Notes under the pieces: generated by a model
The model's database searches: none
Seen by the model: the letters and a program-made list of their open reading frames with translations, nothing else
What the model was told of the DNA's origin: nothing
Shown here: one piece after another, positions 33,463-41,815 of the stretch
Numbering within the stretch: the stretch's first letter is position 1
Layout of the letters: each line of letters begins with the position of its first letter
Made by a program: the position numbers and the translations under genes
Assembly (NCBI GenBank): GCA_023251435.1
Contig: JAHEYU010000029.1
Span: forward strand, 17,027 to 66,274
Direction of reading: 5' to 3'
Length of the DNA: 49,248 nucleotides
From: Bacteroidota bacterium
Lineage (GTDB): Bacteria; Bacteroidota; Bacteroidia; Bacteroidales; Prolixibacteraceae

Positions 33463-33470
33463 CAAAAGTA
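33463..33470 (-). promoter_or_regulatory. Bacteroidota -7 box for the reductase gene
   Basis: Minus strand TACTTTTG matches TAnnTTTG. The predicted start of transcription is near 33456, about 60 nt before ATG-33396. Confidence 0.45.
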
Positions 33471-33644
33471 ATTTTCGCCGATTTTAAGCTGATATTAAAA
33501 TGTATGAGTGGCCAGTTTTTACCGATGAAAGGGCTGATTGTAGGGTTTAAAACAAACTCTACTCACAGGTTAAATTTCTTCAAATAACTGATAATTGCAT
33601 TTTCCAGATCAGGCTTATTTTCCAGAAACGGCATGTTCAACTTG

Positions 33645-33744
33645 TTTTTACCCTGAAACTGAAGGAAACAAGTTGATTTTTCAGCTTTATACCTTCAGTG
33701 TGAGGTGAAAAAGCTGAAAAATCATCAATTGTCAAAGTAGAATT
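33645..33744. repeat. MITE-like palindromic element, copy 2
   Basis: TTTTTACCCTGAA, then TGATTTTTCAGCTTT (33674-33688) paired with AAAGCTGAAAAATCA (33710-33724), then GTCAAAGTAGAATT. These blocks match copy 1 at 2121-2265 in order. The left terminal repeat is missing, so this copy is partial. Its right end overlaps the stop codon of the hydrolase gene. No gene is seen in 33471-33742. Confidence 0.65.
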
Positions 33745-34918
33745 AAATTGGTCTGTTGCCGAGGTTGCTGAAACCACCAAACAACAGCGCTGTTTTGGAA
33801 TGAGGTTGTATTTCGCCCAAAATTTCTGTTTCCAATATGAGTTGCATTTTTTCAGGCTCTTCAAAGAATGGACTGTGTGCCGATTGCTCAAACGTGTAGA
33901 ACCTTTTTACAGGTGCCTGAAGCTTTTCGAAATAGTCTTTGGCCAAATCGTAGTTGGTCGTGTAATCGTGTATGCCATGAAAAAAATAAACTGGTATTTT
34001 CAGGCTTGTAACCACTTTGGCCAGGTCGGTGGCAATCATGTTTTTCCATAACGGATGGACACCTGAAGTCGCTTTTCCACGCCATAAGTTGAATTTCTCG
34101 CCCAATGTGTATTCAGGGTTTTTCAACGATTCAAGAAAAATACCACTAAATACCGATCGCATCTCATGGGTAGTTCCTATGCCGAGCCCGTGCATTGCTT
34201 CGTCGCGCAGGGCAAGATATTTATCCGGAATACCTGTACTTTTGCTGAAAGAAGTTCTTTCAAGCTTTTTAGCCATTCTGCTGTCGCCATTCTTTCGGAA
34301 CTCGCCGAGCATATATTCGTAGGCAAGTTGTTCGGATAGGAACTGATCTGTCATTTGCGACACCCCAATGTAGGCGTGATACAACTCCGGATTTTGGGCC
34401 GCGGCCTGAATGCCGATGAATGTTCCGCCGGAATGTCCCATGAGGTAAATCTTTTGCTGCCCGAAACGATTGCGCAGGTAATTGGTGACCTCCCTTGTGT
34501 CGGCCAGAATTTGCTCCAGAGTAATCGTTTCCTTTCCAATTTTTGGAGAGAAGGAAAGTCCCGATCCACGCTGATCCCACCAGCATACCACAAAGTAATC
34601 TTCCACATTGGAGGGATAGCGTTCCGTCAAAAAGTAGAAAGGCAAGCCACCGTGAAGGAAAAGCAATACCGGCTTTGTTCTGTCTTTTCCTTTGATGAAC
34701 ATGCCCTGCTCAACACCATTGATGGTAATGTGGATTTTTTCTGAAATGCTACCTGGCAGAGGATTTCCACTTTTAGCTGTAAACGGTTTTGGTTTCCCGG
34801 AACTGCGCAACCAAAGGGTTCCCGTCAATAAGAGTGAGGAAATAATTATCACAGAAAGTAAAATCATAATTATCAGAACTCCTTTCCTAATGTATGAGTG
34901 AATATAAAATTGCTTCAT
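33743..34918 (-). CDS. Membrane-anchored alpha/beta hydrolase
   Basis: A 391-residue hydrolase with an N-terminal anchor (VLIIMILLSVIIISSLLLTG). FLHGGLPFYFLTERYP is the oxyanion HGG, and the nucleophile is in LMGHSGGTFIG (GHSGG, about residue 172). The later HGIHDYTTN and FEQSAHSPFF supply the Asp and His. It resembles prolyl aminopeptidase-like hydrolases. The C-terminal end (GGFSNLGNRPI) may have been extended by the repeat element that overlaps the stop. Confidence 0.88.
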   Translation of the reverse strand: MKQFYIHSYIRKGVLIIMILLSVIIISSLLLTGTLWLRSSGKPKPFTAKSGNPLPGSISEKIHITINGVEQGMFIKGKDRTKPVLLFLHGGLPFYFLTERYPSNVEDYFVVCWWDQRGSGLSFSPKIGKETITLEQILADTREVTNYLRNRFGQQKIYLMGHSGGTFIGIQAAAQNPELYHAYIGVSQMTDQFLSEQLAYEYMLGEFRKNGDSRMAKKLERTSFSKSTGIPDKYLALRDEAMHGLGIGTTHEMRSVFSGIFLESLKNPEYTLGEKFNLWRGKATSGVHPLWKNMIATDLAKVVTSLKIPVYFFHGIHDYTTNYDLAKDYFEKLQAPVKRFYTFEQSAHSPFFEEPEKMQLILETEILGEIQPHSKTALLFGGFSNLGNRPI

Positions 34919-34970
34919 TTTATTATTTGAATTATCTTATCGAAATAACATTGCCTTATCCTGATATTTT

Positions 34971-35582
34971 TTATGAATGCTCACCTATTCCAAGAATTAC
35001 TTCTAAATTCTTTAAATCAAATTCAATATCACCGTTTGTATTAATCACTAACTTAGGTAAAGCATACTTTTCAATTTCATTGTTGATGTATTCGGAGAAT
35101 AAAGAATCACGCTCAAGAAGATTCCGGATGGCATTATTACCATTAGCTTCTCCAAGCATAACCTGGACATAATCTCTTCTGAAATACCTTTCTTTTACAA
35201 AATCATCATCAATAAACAAATAGCAAACCCTAATCTCATGGTTTTTCTTAAAATCATCAATAAACTTTGGCAGAAGAATTGACCCTTCAAGTATTGATAC
35301 ATTCATTTTTGACTTATTTATAGCTCTAAGCAATGAAGGCAGCATTTCCTCGTAAGTTCTTACATACTCGCAAAAAAGCTCATGGGGTTCTTTTTGCAGC
35401 AACTCAATCAAATTCATGCTCTTCCATTTATACAAGTTGGGATTGTTCGCTGTAGAATTATTAATACATTCTTGAGTAAATTCATCCAAATGGTTTACCC
35501 CAATATGATACTTCTCGCCTAATTTACGGGCAAGTGTTGTTTTGCCAGAACAAGGTCTTCCTCCTATTAAGAATAACTTCAT
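34971..35582 (-). CDS. P-loop small-molecule kinase-like protein
   Basis: A 203-residue protein with Walker A GGRPCSGKTTLA at about residues 7-18 and VNHLDEF as a nearby acidic substrate motif. The short length and fold suggest a phosphotransferase of the shikimate/2-phosphoglycerate kinase-like P-loop group. The substrate is not known. It is a single gene between two membrane proteins. Confidence 0.75.
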   Translation of the reverse strand: MKLFLIGGRPCSGKTTLARKLGEKYHIGVNHLDEFTQECINNSTANNPNLYKWKSMNLIELLQKEPHELFCEYVRTYEEMLPSLLRAINKSKMNVSILEGSILLPKFIDDFKKNHEIRVCYLFIDDDFVKERYFRRDYVQVMLGEANGNNAIRNLLERDSLFSEYINNEIEKYALPKLVINTNGDIEFDLKNLEVILGIGEHS

Positions 35583-35638
35583 TTTTCTGCTTTGTAAATT
35601 GTCAAATCGTTTAACTCATCGAAAAAATTGTCAATACA

Positions 35639-36067
35639 TTATTTGTTTGGAAATGTTGCAATTTCAGGCAGAAACAAGCTCTTAAAACTTAAGCCGCCGC
35701 GAAAAGCAAAAACAAAATATAGGATGATAAACAATCCGTCGATAATTCCGGTGAACCAAAAGGTGGAGGGAAAATCAGGAATGAACGCCATAGCTGTATA
35801 TAACTGTACCACATAAAATAAGCGGCCAAAAATAAGGCAACCCACATTAAAAGCATATCGTTGAATGTTGTAAGCGGATAAAAACTGCAAATAGGCAAAA
35901 CACAAGAAGAAAGATCCTAAAAAAATCGCGAAAAATGGATCGATTAGCGGCTTGTTGATTGTTCGTCCGATTCCAATGACAAACAGGTACTGATAAGCGG
36001 CAATGGAATCCCAAATGCCGCTTAAAAAGAAGGTCACCGCCAGTGGTTTTAAGTTGTTATTTCTCAT
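35639..36067 (-). CDS. Four-TM membrane protein of unknown function
   Basis: A 142-residue integral membrane protein with four hydrophobic segments (about 10-30, 46-66, 75-96, 104-123) and charged loops. No domain is recognised. It lies 24 bp after the metallopeptidase-like gene and may belong to its operon. Confidence 0.65.
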   Translation of the reverse strand: MRNNNLKPLAVTFFLSGIWDSIAAYQYLFVIGIGRTINKPLIDPFFAIFLGSFFLCFAYLQFLSAYNIQRYAFNVGCLIFGRLFYVVQLYTAMAFIPDFPSTFWFTGIIDGLFIILYFVFAFRGGLSFKSLFLPEIATFPNK

Positions 36068-36091
36068 TGCTGCATTGTCGTGTGAGTTGTT

Positions 36092-37381
36092 TTAATCAGC
36101 TGTTTTTATACCGTTTAGCGAATCTTTAAATTCAGTAATTAAATTCTCCAGTGGAAATCCTTTTCCCAGAAAAGCAGCTTCCATGTTTTCCTGCGCATAA
36201 ATATTCTTAAAGGCTTCAATGCCAATTTTACCGATGATAAACTTTGTGAAAGTTCCCGAGATGGCATAGAGCGGGGGCAATGAGTAAAACCGGTGGTTCT
36301 CGCCAATAATCGTCTCTTTTTTAAGCAGATCAAGATGAGTTCGCGTCGCTTCCAAATCCTTGAGATAGTTGTTGTTTTCAAAAGAATATCCGGTATAAAC
36401 AGCAAAACCCTCGCTAAAAAAACTGTTTAATTGAACTCCGATTTTACGACCAATAATGGTGTGTGCCGTTTCGTGTTTAAATACCGACATGTCGAACGAC
36501 GAAAGATGGTTAAATCGTCCGATTGACTTCCCGTAAATGGTCATTTGCGGCGACATGGACAAGAATTTCTGTAAATCGTCCATGTTTTTATAAACGTAGG
36601 TCGTCATCCGTTCCAGACCGCTTGTGTCGGTATGAAGCGTTGCGCACAATGTCTCCAGAAATACATCGGCTTCTGCTGAAATCACCTGGCTTATCGAATC
36701 CGAAGGAAGACTTTTTGCCAGTTCGAAATCGAAATACGTTGTTTTTACTGGTTTAAAATAGGCTTTCCGCATTTCAGTAATGCGATTGAGCTCTGACTGG
36801 CCTGTTTTGTTTGAGCATTTGCCACTTAAATAAAGGTCGTCTCCGTTGAAGATGTACAATTGGAAATACCCTGCGGCATAGTTGGTCGATTGGGAAAAGA
36901 CTTGCCTCGAATTTTGACAGGTGTAAAGTCTGTTCGCTTCATCGTTGATGTAAAAGAAGGCATCCGTGGCGTGGGTAAATGCTTCATCGTTAAACCGAAA
37001 TCCACCGGGAATCTGTTTGATGGGAATGTTTTGAATTTCGGCAATTTTAAAATCGCAAAAGGGGCCGTAAAACTGAAGATGTTTTGAATCATCTCCTGAT
37101 GTTAATTCTGTCTCTTTTTTATAGCCATAAATTGGCTTCTTCTGATATTGATCCCAGAATACGTAATTCTCTATGGTTCTTTTTTCCTGATCAGAAATTT
37201 CGTAATTGTGCGGAACTACCACCCACAAGGTATCCACCTTATGGAAGGCGAGGGTGAGCGTGTAATTTTCATCCCCTTTCACGAATCCGGAGTTTTGCGC
37301 TGATACCGAGCAAAAAATCAGCATTAATAGGGCAGAACTCAGGATTTTTTGAATTCTGCCCGATTTAAATAATTTTCTCAT
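36092..37381 (-). CDS. Secreted gluzincin-type metallopeptidase-like protein
   Basis: A 429-residue exported protein: signal segment ILSSALLMLIFCSVSAQ (about 13-29). VFKHETAHTIIGRKIG (about 290) holds HETAH (HExxH) and FFSEGFAVYTG a downstream Glu, which together fit a zinc peptidase of the MA clan. The N-terminal half is beta-rich and of unknown fold. The peptide substrate is not known. It sits between OMP and small membrane protein genes. Confidence 0.75.
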   Translation of the reverse strand: MRKLFKSGRIQKILSSALLMLIFCSVSAQNSGFVKGDENYTLTLAFHKVDTLWVVVPHNYEISDQEKRTIENYVFWDQYQKKPIYGYKKETELTSGDDSKHLQFYGPFCDFKIAEIQNIPIKQIPGGFRFNDEAFTHATDAFFYINDEANRLYTCQNSRQVFSQSTNYAAGYFQLYIFNGDDLYLSGKCSNKTGQSELNRITEMRKAYFKPVKTTYFDFELAKSLPSDSISQVISAEADVFLETLCATLHTDTSGLERMTTYVYKNMDDLQKFLSMSPQMTIYGKSIGRFNHLSSFDMSVFKHETAHTIIGRKIGVQLNSFFSEGFAVYTGYSFENNNYLKDLEATRTHLDLLKKETIIGENHRFYSLPPLYAISGTFTKFIIGKIGIEAFKNIYAQENMEAAFLGKGFPLENLITEFKDSLNGIKTAD

Positions 37382-37396
37382 TTCTATGGATGATTA

Positions 37397-37984
37397 TCAG
37401 AATGTCTTCAGGATTCCCACCCTAAATTGGAGGTAGTTCAAATCAAGTGGAACATTGATGCTGTTGTGGTCCACGTCGCGCGATAGGGAGTTGAATTTCA
37501 CTCCGGGAGTCAGGCTCCAGTTTTTACCCAGTGGAATATCGAATCCACCGGCCAATTGCCAGCCCCAGCCATGACCGCTGTCTTTGATGATATCGCCATC
37601 GTCATTTTCGATTTCGATGTGGTTGTACAAAGCGCCGGCTCTTAAATAATAAGCGACATTGGAGTTTGAAAGCGGATGTTTAAATTGCAACCCGATTACA
37701 TAGCCGGTTTCTTCATAATCAACATTGTCGCCAATAAAAGATTTATCACTGGCAAATCTGTTCCAGCCCCAGCCGGCGTAAACTCCGGTATGTGGCATAA
37801 ACCGGTAATGAAAAATGCCTTCATAACCAAAACCCGGCTTTAGTTTTGCATCGTTTAACTTGTCAAGGGCAATTGATGCGCCACTGCTTAATTCAAAGCC
37901 AAACCGTTTTTCGTTTTCCTGTGCCGAAATGGTTTGAGCGAAAATGGCCAAAACCATCAGTGTAAAAAATACTTTTGTTTTCAT
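37397..37984 (-). CDS. Outer membrane beta-barrel protein
   Basis: A 195-residue protein: signal peptide MKTKVFFTLMVLAIFAQTISAQ, then alternating aromatic strands (FELSSGASIAL, YEGIFHYRFMPHTGVYAGWGW, LQFRVGILKTF) as in Bacteroidota porin-like small barrels. The longer frame to 38125 would start upstream of the promoter box at 38035-38042. No specific function is known. It lies 15 bp upstream of the metallopeptidase-like gene on the same strand. Confidence 0.82.
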   Translation of the reverse strand: MKTKVFFTLMVLAIFAQTISAQENEKRFGFELSSGASIALDKLNDAKLKPGFGYEGIFHYRFMPHTGVYAGWGWNRFASDKSFIGDNVDYEETGYVIGLQFKHPLSNSNVAYYLRAGALYNHIEIENDDGDIIKDSGHGWGWQLAGGFDIPLGKNWSLTPGVKFNSLSRDVDHNSINVPLDLNYLQFRVGILKTF

Positions 37985-38034
37985 GTGTGAATAATTTGTT
38001 TCTGTTTTAACTGTTTCCAAATTGTTTAATGAAA

Positions 38035-38042
38035 CAAAAGTA
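38035..38042 (-). promoter_or_regulatory. Bacteroidota -7 box for the OMP gene
   Basis: Minus strand TACTTTTG matches TAnnTTTG, about 51 bp upstream of ATG-37984. It confirms the shorter start. Confidence 0.45.
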
Positions 38043-38144
38043 AATCCCTTGATTTTCTTATTGAAATGTAATGTGATGAGGGTGCTTTTTTGAAGGATGA
38101 ACAAGCAAATTTCAGGTATGAACATATAAAATGATGTGCCGTTC

Positions 38145-39185
38145 TTAAAATTTCTTCAGCGCTTTATATCGTTTGCCCCAAAATTTGTATTTGGTTAGCG
38201 AAGTGTAAACAATCAGTCGCTCTACAATTTTTAAGCGCATTGCGTAATGGAGTAAGCGGTAAAAAATGGCCAGAATGCCAATAAATAAAGCCGATTCGAG
38301 CGTGAATCCAAGGAATGAATCCTCAATATCGAAGAACAAAAGTTTAAAGTATTGATAGAATAAACCCGAAAAGGCGTGGGATGAAAGCAATGCAACCACA
38401 AAAACATAACCATGCCCGGTTTCAATGGCTCGTTTCGGGCAGTTGCTCATGCAGTGCATACAACTCTCACAATTGAATGTCCAGAATGGGCGGTTATCGA
38501 CTAGCTTGATGGCATTTACCGGGCATGACTTGTAACAAACTCCGCAATTGTCGCAATCGGATGAAGCGAAATAGGTTTTGGCAAAAAAGAAACGCCCAAT
38601 GAAATAGTAACCCAGTGAAATCGGAGCAACCAGTATATCCTGAATAATTTCGTACAATCCCCGGAAATCGCTACCACCAGCCAAAACTTTTCGGGCAAAA
38701 CGGTACACTTTTTCCTGATTCCGTTCATGCAGGTATTTCACGGTTCGTTCGTTTAGTCCCGGATGGACTGAAATCCAATTCGAGGGCAAATCAACAGGAA
38801 ACATGGATTTGATGGAATAGCCCTTCAGTTTCAGGATTAAAGCTGAAAAATAAAATGCAATGCCGGTCAGTCCGGGGGTGATCCATTTGCCAATGAGCAT
38901 TCCGGCGCGGGTATTTAGCAGCAAAACGTTGTTACGTCCTTTGGGGAAGTGATAGAGAAAATTGAGCATTACCGGCGGATAATTGAACCCATGAATGGGC
39001 GAAACAAAAGCTACCAGCGCATCGGGTTCGGGAGGTTCAATCCCCCTGCGGGCTGTTTTGCCAATGTTGATCAGGCTGACTTCCATACCCTTTTCTTTAG
39101 CGACATCGGCCATCCAACGCGCTACATTTTCAGAATTTCCGGTTCCTGAAAAGTAGTAAACTACCAGTTTTTGCCAGACTGCCAT
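38145..39185 (-). CDS. EFR1-type flavodoxin/ferredoxin membrane protein
   Basis: A 346-residue protein. The N-terminus has a flavodoxin-like fold (YYFSGTGNSENVARWMADVA binds FMN phosphate). Two 4Fe-4S clusters follow at about 200-250 (CDNCGVCYKSCPVNAI and CESCMHCMSNCPKRAI). The last ~90 residues are hydrophobic (VVALLSSHAFSGLF, LFIGILAIFYRLLHYA). It probably passes electrons at the membrane to an unknown partner. It lies 2 bp downstream of the DUF6544-like gene. Confidence 0.88.
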   Translation of the reverse strand: MAVWQKLVVYYFSGTGNSENVARWMADVAKEKGMEVSLINIGKTARRGIEPPEPDALVAFVSPIHGFNYPPVMLNFLYHFPKGRNNVLLLNTRAGMLIGKWITPGLTGIAFYFSALILKLKGYSIKSMFPVDLPSNWISVHPGLNERTVKYLHERNQEKVYRFARKVLAGGSDFRGLYEIIQDILVAPISLGYYFIGRFFFAKTYFASSDCDNCGVCYKSCPVNAIKLVDNRPFWTFNCESCMHCMSNCPKRAIETGHGYVFVVALLSSHAFSGLFYQYFKLLFFDIEDSFLGFTLESALFIGILAIFYRLLHYAMRLKIVERLIVYTSLTKYKFWGKRYKALKKF

Positions 39186-39187
39186 TG

Positions 39188-39973
39188 TTATTTCAAATTA
39201 TACTGAAGTTGTGTCATTTCAAACTTTCCGTAGCAAAAATCACCTTCAGGATATTCGTAAATCAAATCGGCTTCTTTTGAAATCATCCGGCCATTGATCT
39301 CCTGATAATTCCGGAGCGGAGTTTGCCAGCGAAACTGTTCCATCCGGTTTTTACCTTTAAAAGCATACCGGTCATCGGAAATAAAATTAGTCAATTCCCC
39401 ATTTTCACCAAAATGCAGCCAGGCAGAAATCGTAATTCCGTGATCAGTGAATTCAGCCAGAACGCGGTTTTCATCGGTTTCGATATACTTTATCCGATGG
39501 TCAATTAAGGTGGCGGGTGCCATTACACACATGTCGTTAAAAAAGGTAACTGTTTCAGAAATCCCCATTTCTTTTCCGTCCATGTATTGAACCCGGAAAA
39601 GCCAGAACAAGCGGATGTCCATAAAAGCATTCCCTTTTTTGAAGCAGTGAAACCCCTTAACTGGCAAGTGCATCATGATGGCGTCCATCCAAAACAGGCG
39701 GATAGATTCGTTGATGAAACTATGCTGCTCAACCTGAAAAGGCATCCAGGGCGATTGTTCATCTTTCCTGATTTTACCAATGAATCCAACTTTGAAGTTA
39801 TGTACTTTGGGTTTACCAACTGCACCCGAATATCGGATGTACCGTTGAACTGGTTCGGGCAAATGTTCCAGATCGGCTTCGGTAAGTATTTCCGGAGTAA
39901 GGTTGCGGGTGAGTTCCAATCCCAGTTTCACTTCATTTATGTAGCGTTGTTTCATGGCATTTCTGTATTGCAT
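39188..39973 (-). CDS. DUF6544-like protein
   Basis: A 261-residue soluble protein. LEHLPEPVQRYIRYSGAVGKPKVHNFKVGFIGKIRK is typical of DUF6544-like proteins, and the middle (WMDAIMMHLPVKG) and end (MISKEADLIYEYPEGDFCYGKFEM) fit the family. The role is unknown. The start could be MQYRNAM or the following MKQRYINE. It is in a pair with the EFR1 gene. Confidence 0.65.
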   Translation of the reverse strand: MQYRNAMKQRYINEVKLGLELTRNLTPEILTEADLEHLPEPVQRYIRYSGAVGKPKVHNFKVGFIGKIRKDEQSPWMPFQVEQHSFINESIRLFWMDAIMMHLPVKGFHCFKKGNAFMDIRLFWLFRVQYMDGKEMGISETVTFFNDMCVMAPATLIDHRIKYIETDENRVLAEFTDHGITISAWLHFGENGELTNFISDDRYAFKGKNRMEQFRWQTPLRNYQEINGRMISKEADLIYEYPEGDFCYGKFEMTQLQYNLK

Positions 39974-40025
39974 TTTACTTTTTCAGTCATAAACATATTC
40001 ATTGTCAACCCAAGTCTCCCGTCTT

Positions 40026-40781
40026 CTATTCTCCCAGCCACTTTTTAAAAGCAGTCACTTTATCAATACTCACAAACGTATCGTCGAGTGGTTTGGGTGC
40101 AAGTTCCAGTTTCAGGTGGCTTTTCGGGAAAACATGCACTTGTTTGATGCAGGAATGTTTGATCAGGTACTGCCGGTTGATTCTGAAAAAATCTGTCGGA
40201 TTGAGTTCGTTCAGCAAATTATCGAGCGAATAATCGACGGGATAATGTTTGGTGTCGTTCAAAACAGCGTAGGTCATCCCTTCTTTCGAGTAGAAATATG
40301 CAATTTCTGAAACGCCAAACGATTTGATTTTCTGGCCGAATGAAACCGAAAACCGTTCACGATAGCTGACTTCCTTTTTGTTGATCAGGTCGAAGAGGGC
40401 CGACATGTCGATGTTGTTTTTTTGCCCGCTCCATGCTTTGTATTTGGCAATGGCGTTATTCAACTCCTCCTGAACGATGGGTTTTAGCAGGTAGTCGATA
40501 CTTTTTAGCTTAAAGGCGCGAATGGCATATTCATCGAAAGCAGTGGTGAAAATAATGGGCGAATCAACTTTCACCTTGTCGAAAATGGCAAAACTTAGGT
40601 CGTCTTCGAGGTGAATGTCGAGAAAAATCAAGTCAGGATGGGCGTTGGTTTTAAACCATTCCACCGAATCTTCCACCGATTCGAGTTTAGCCAATACTTT
40701 AATGGCAGGGTCATACGCCAACACCATACTTTCGAGGCGGCGTGCAGCCAGTTGTTCATCTTCAATAATCAGGACGTTCAT
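40026..40781 (-). CDS. LytTR-type response regulator
   Basis: A 251-residue regulator. Receiver residues 1-118: acidic pair IIEDEQ, phospho-Asp in DLIFLDIHLED (about 55), Thr in TTAFDEYAIRAFK and the Lys of LLKPI. LytTR DNA-binding domain about 150-250: SFGVSEIAYFYSKEGMTYAV, FFRINRQYLIKHSCIK. It is likely controlled by the PAS-rich kinase upstream and binds imperfect direct repeats in target promoters. A truncated paralogue lies between it and the kinase. Confidence 0.93.
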   Translation of the reverse strand: MNVLIIEDEQLAARRLESMVLAYDPAIKVLAKLESVEDSVEWFKTNAHPDLIFLDIHLEDDLSFAIFDKVKVDSPIIFTTAFDEYAIRAFKLKSIDYLLKPIVQEELNNAIAKYKAWSGQKNNIDMSALFDLINKKEVSYRERFSVSFGQKIKSFGVSEIAYFYSKEGMTYAVLNDTKHYPVDYSLDNLLNELNPTDFFRINRQYLIKHSCIKQVHVFPKSHLKLELAPKPLDDTFVSIDKVTAFKKWLGE

Positions 40782-40795
40782 TGCTATTAGTTTAA

Positions 40796-40823
40796 AAGTT
40801 TCAAGTTTCAGGTTTCAAGTGTC
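40796..40823. repeat. Heptamer quasi-repeat (AAGTTTC type)
   Basis: AAGTTTC, AAGTTTC, AGGTTTC, AAGTGTC: four units, exactly 7 bp apart, in the leader of the LytTR regulator gene. Confidence 0.65.
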
Positions 40824-40834
40824 AGATTTACAGC

Positions 40835-40861
40835 ATGATAAAAATGACTTTCATTTATCAT
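40835..40861. terminator. Hairpin between the two response regulators
   Basis: ATGATAAAAATGA (40835-40847) pairs with TCATTTATCAT (40851-40861). It is AT-rich; T-runs follow only on the + strand, so terminator function for the minus-strand genes is uncertain. Confidence 0.35.
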
Positions 40862-40875
40862 TTTCCTGTTTTTTT

Positions 40876-40903
40876 TGCCCCATGCTCCCTGCCCTCTGCG
40901 TGC
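40876..40903. repeat. Heptamer quasi-repeat (TGCCCTC type)
   Basis: TGCCCCA, TGCTCCC, TGCCCTC, TGCGTGC: four units of 7 bp. The array begins directly after the stop codon of the truncated regulator, so its expansion or insertion may have removed the LytTR domain. Confidence 0.6.
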
Positions 40904-41317
40904 CTATGGTTTCCTCACAATATCAGCAAAAAATGCCGCGTCTAAAACCCGGTGCTTGTTTGCCGGAAGATTCCTGTATTTTTCGGTCATTTTAGACAGT
41001 TCGTTTTGCACGATAGGTTTCAGCAAATAATCAATCTGTTTCAGTTTAAAAGCACGGGTCGATAATTCGTCGGTTGCTGTGGTAAACACAATCGGGCAAC
41101 TAATTGAAATGCTGTCGAATATGGCGAAACTCAGATTATCTTCCAGGTGAATATCCATAAAAATCAGGTCGGGTTGTTGATTGTTTTTTAGCCATTTTAT
41201 CGACTCACTCACCGATTCAAGTTTTGCGACAATCTGAATTTCATTGTCAATTTCACCGATCATGCGCTCCAGTCTGCGTGCTGCAAACTCTTCATCTTCA
41301 ATAATAATAATCTTCAT
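40904..41317 (-). pseudogene. Response regulator that has lost its LytTR domain
   Basis: From ATG-41317 (MKIIIIEDEEFAARRLER) 137 residues give a complete receiver: Asp in DLIFMDIHLED, TTATDELSTRAFK, LLKPI. It is close to the intact regulator at 40026-40781 but ends at DAAFFADIVRKP where the other continues into LytTR. No LytTR coding is found after the stop in any frame. It could still act as a phosphate sink or competitor. The frame extends upstream to 41488 through repeat DNA, not a real N-terminus. Confidence 0.75.
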
Positions 41318-41330
41318 TTTAAAATCCGTT

Positions 41331-41449
41331 TTCTTGTTTCTTGTTCGATATTCGTTATTTGTTTTCAATTCCGTTCCGTCCGAAAATTGGGTATCACCTT
41401 TTTCAATGTTTTCCCGCGGACGGGCGGGATGGTTTTGTTTCTTTTTCCC
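41331..41449. repeat. 119-bp direct duplication, copy 1 (heptamer-led)
   Basis: It starts with heptamers TTCTTGT, TTCTTGT, TCGATAT, TCGTTAT. The 119 bp reappear at 41543-41661, 212 bp away, with one mismatch. The core has CGTTCCGTCCGAAAATTGGG and CCGCGGACGGGCGGG. It sits in the leader of the truncated regulator. Confidence 0.85.
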
Positions 41450-41507
41450 CGGGTTCCGTTCCTTCGTCACTGCACCCGGGGCTACCAATATGCCGCTCCT
41501 ACGGAGC
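41447..41507. repeat. Twin-hairpin element (CCCCGGGT / GCTCC type)
   Basis: Large stem CCCCGGGT (41447-41454) with ACCCGGGG (41474-41481), linker CTACCAATATGCC (13 nt), then 13-bp palindrome GCTCCTACGGAGC (41495-41507). It is located between the two 119-bp copies. Confidence 0.78.
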
Positions 41508-41542
41508 TAAAACCCAATCTCTGCGACAATCCACTTTCTTAT

Positions 41543-41661
41543 TTCTTGTTTCTTGTTCGATATTCGTTATTTGTTTTCAATTCCGTTCCGTCCGAAAATT
41601 GGGTATCACCTTTTTCAATGTTTTCCCGCGGACGGGCGGGGTGGTTTTGTTTCTTTTTCCC
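41543..41661. repeat. 119-bp direct duplication, copy 2 (heptamer-led)
   Basis: A near-perfect copy of 41331-41449. Its heptamer run is longer on the left: TTTCTTA, TTTCTTG, TTTCTTG, TTCGATA, TTCGTTA, TTTGTTT from 41535. It is followed by CCCGGGGTTAAAATCCGGGG, the large hairpin of a further, incomplete twin element. Confidence 0.85.
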
Positions 41662-41754
41662 GGGGTTAAAATCCGGGGCTAGTTTTATCTTCATGTCCGT
41701 TGGCTAAATCCGAACGGCAAAGTATAAATGCTCCTTTCAACAGTTTTTATGCCA

Positions 41755-41781
41755 ACTGCGACTGAACACTGATCACTAATT
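41755..41781. repeat. Heptamer quasi-repeat (ACTGAAC type), second site
   Basis: ACTGCG, ACTGAAC, ACTGATC, ACTAATT. Its AACTGCGACTGAACACT core is identical to 12868-12884. It lies just downstream of the PAS kinase gene. Confidence 0.6.
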
Positions 41782-41815
41782 TTCCACTTGGCTCTGTTCA
41801 TTGCCTAATTCGTGT

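Noticed and set aside
40904-41317. Frameshift as the cause of the short response regulator
   Set aside because: After the stop codon no LytTR coding is visible in any frame; repeat DNA follows instead.
41331-41661. The two 119-bp copies as ends of an insertion sequence
   Set aside because: They are direct, not inverted, and the 93 bp between them hold only a twin-hairpin element.
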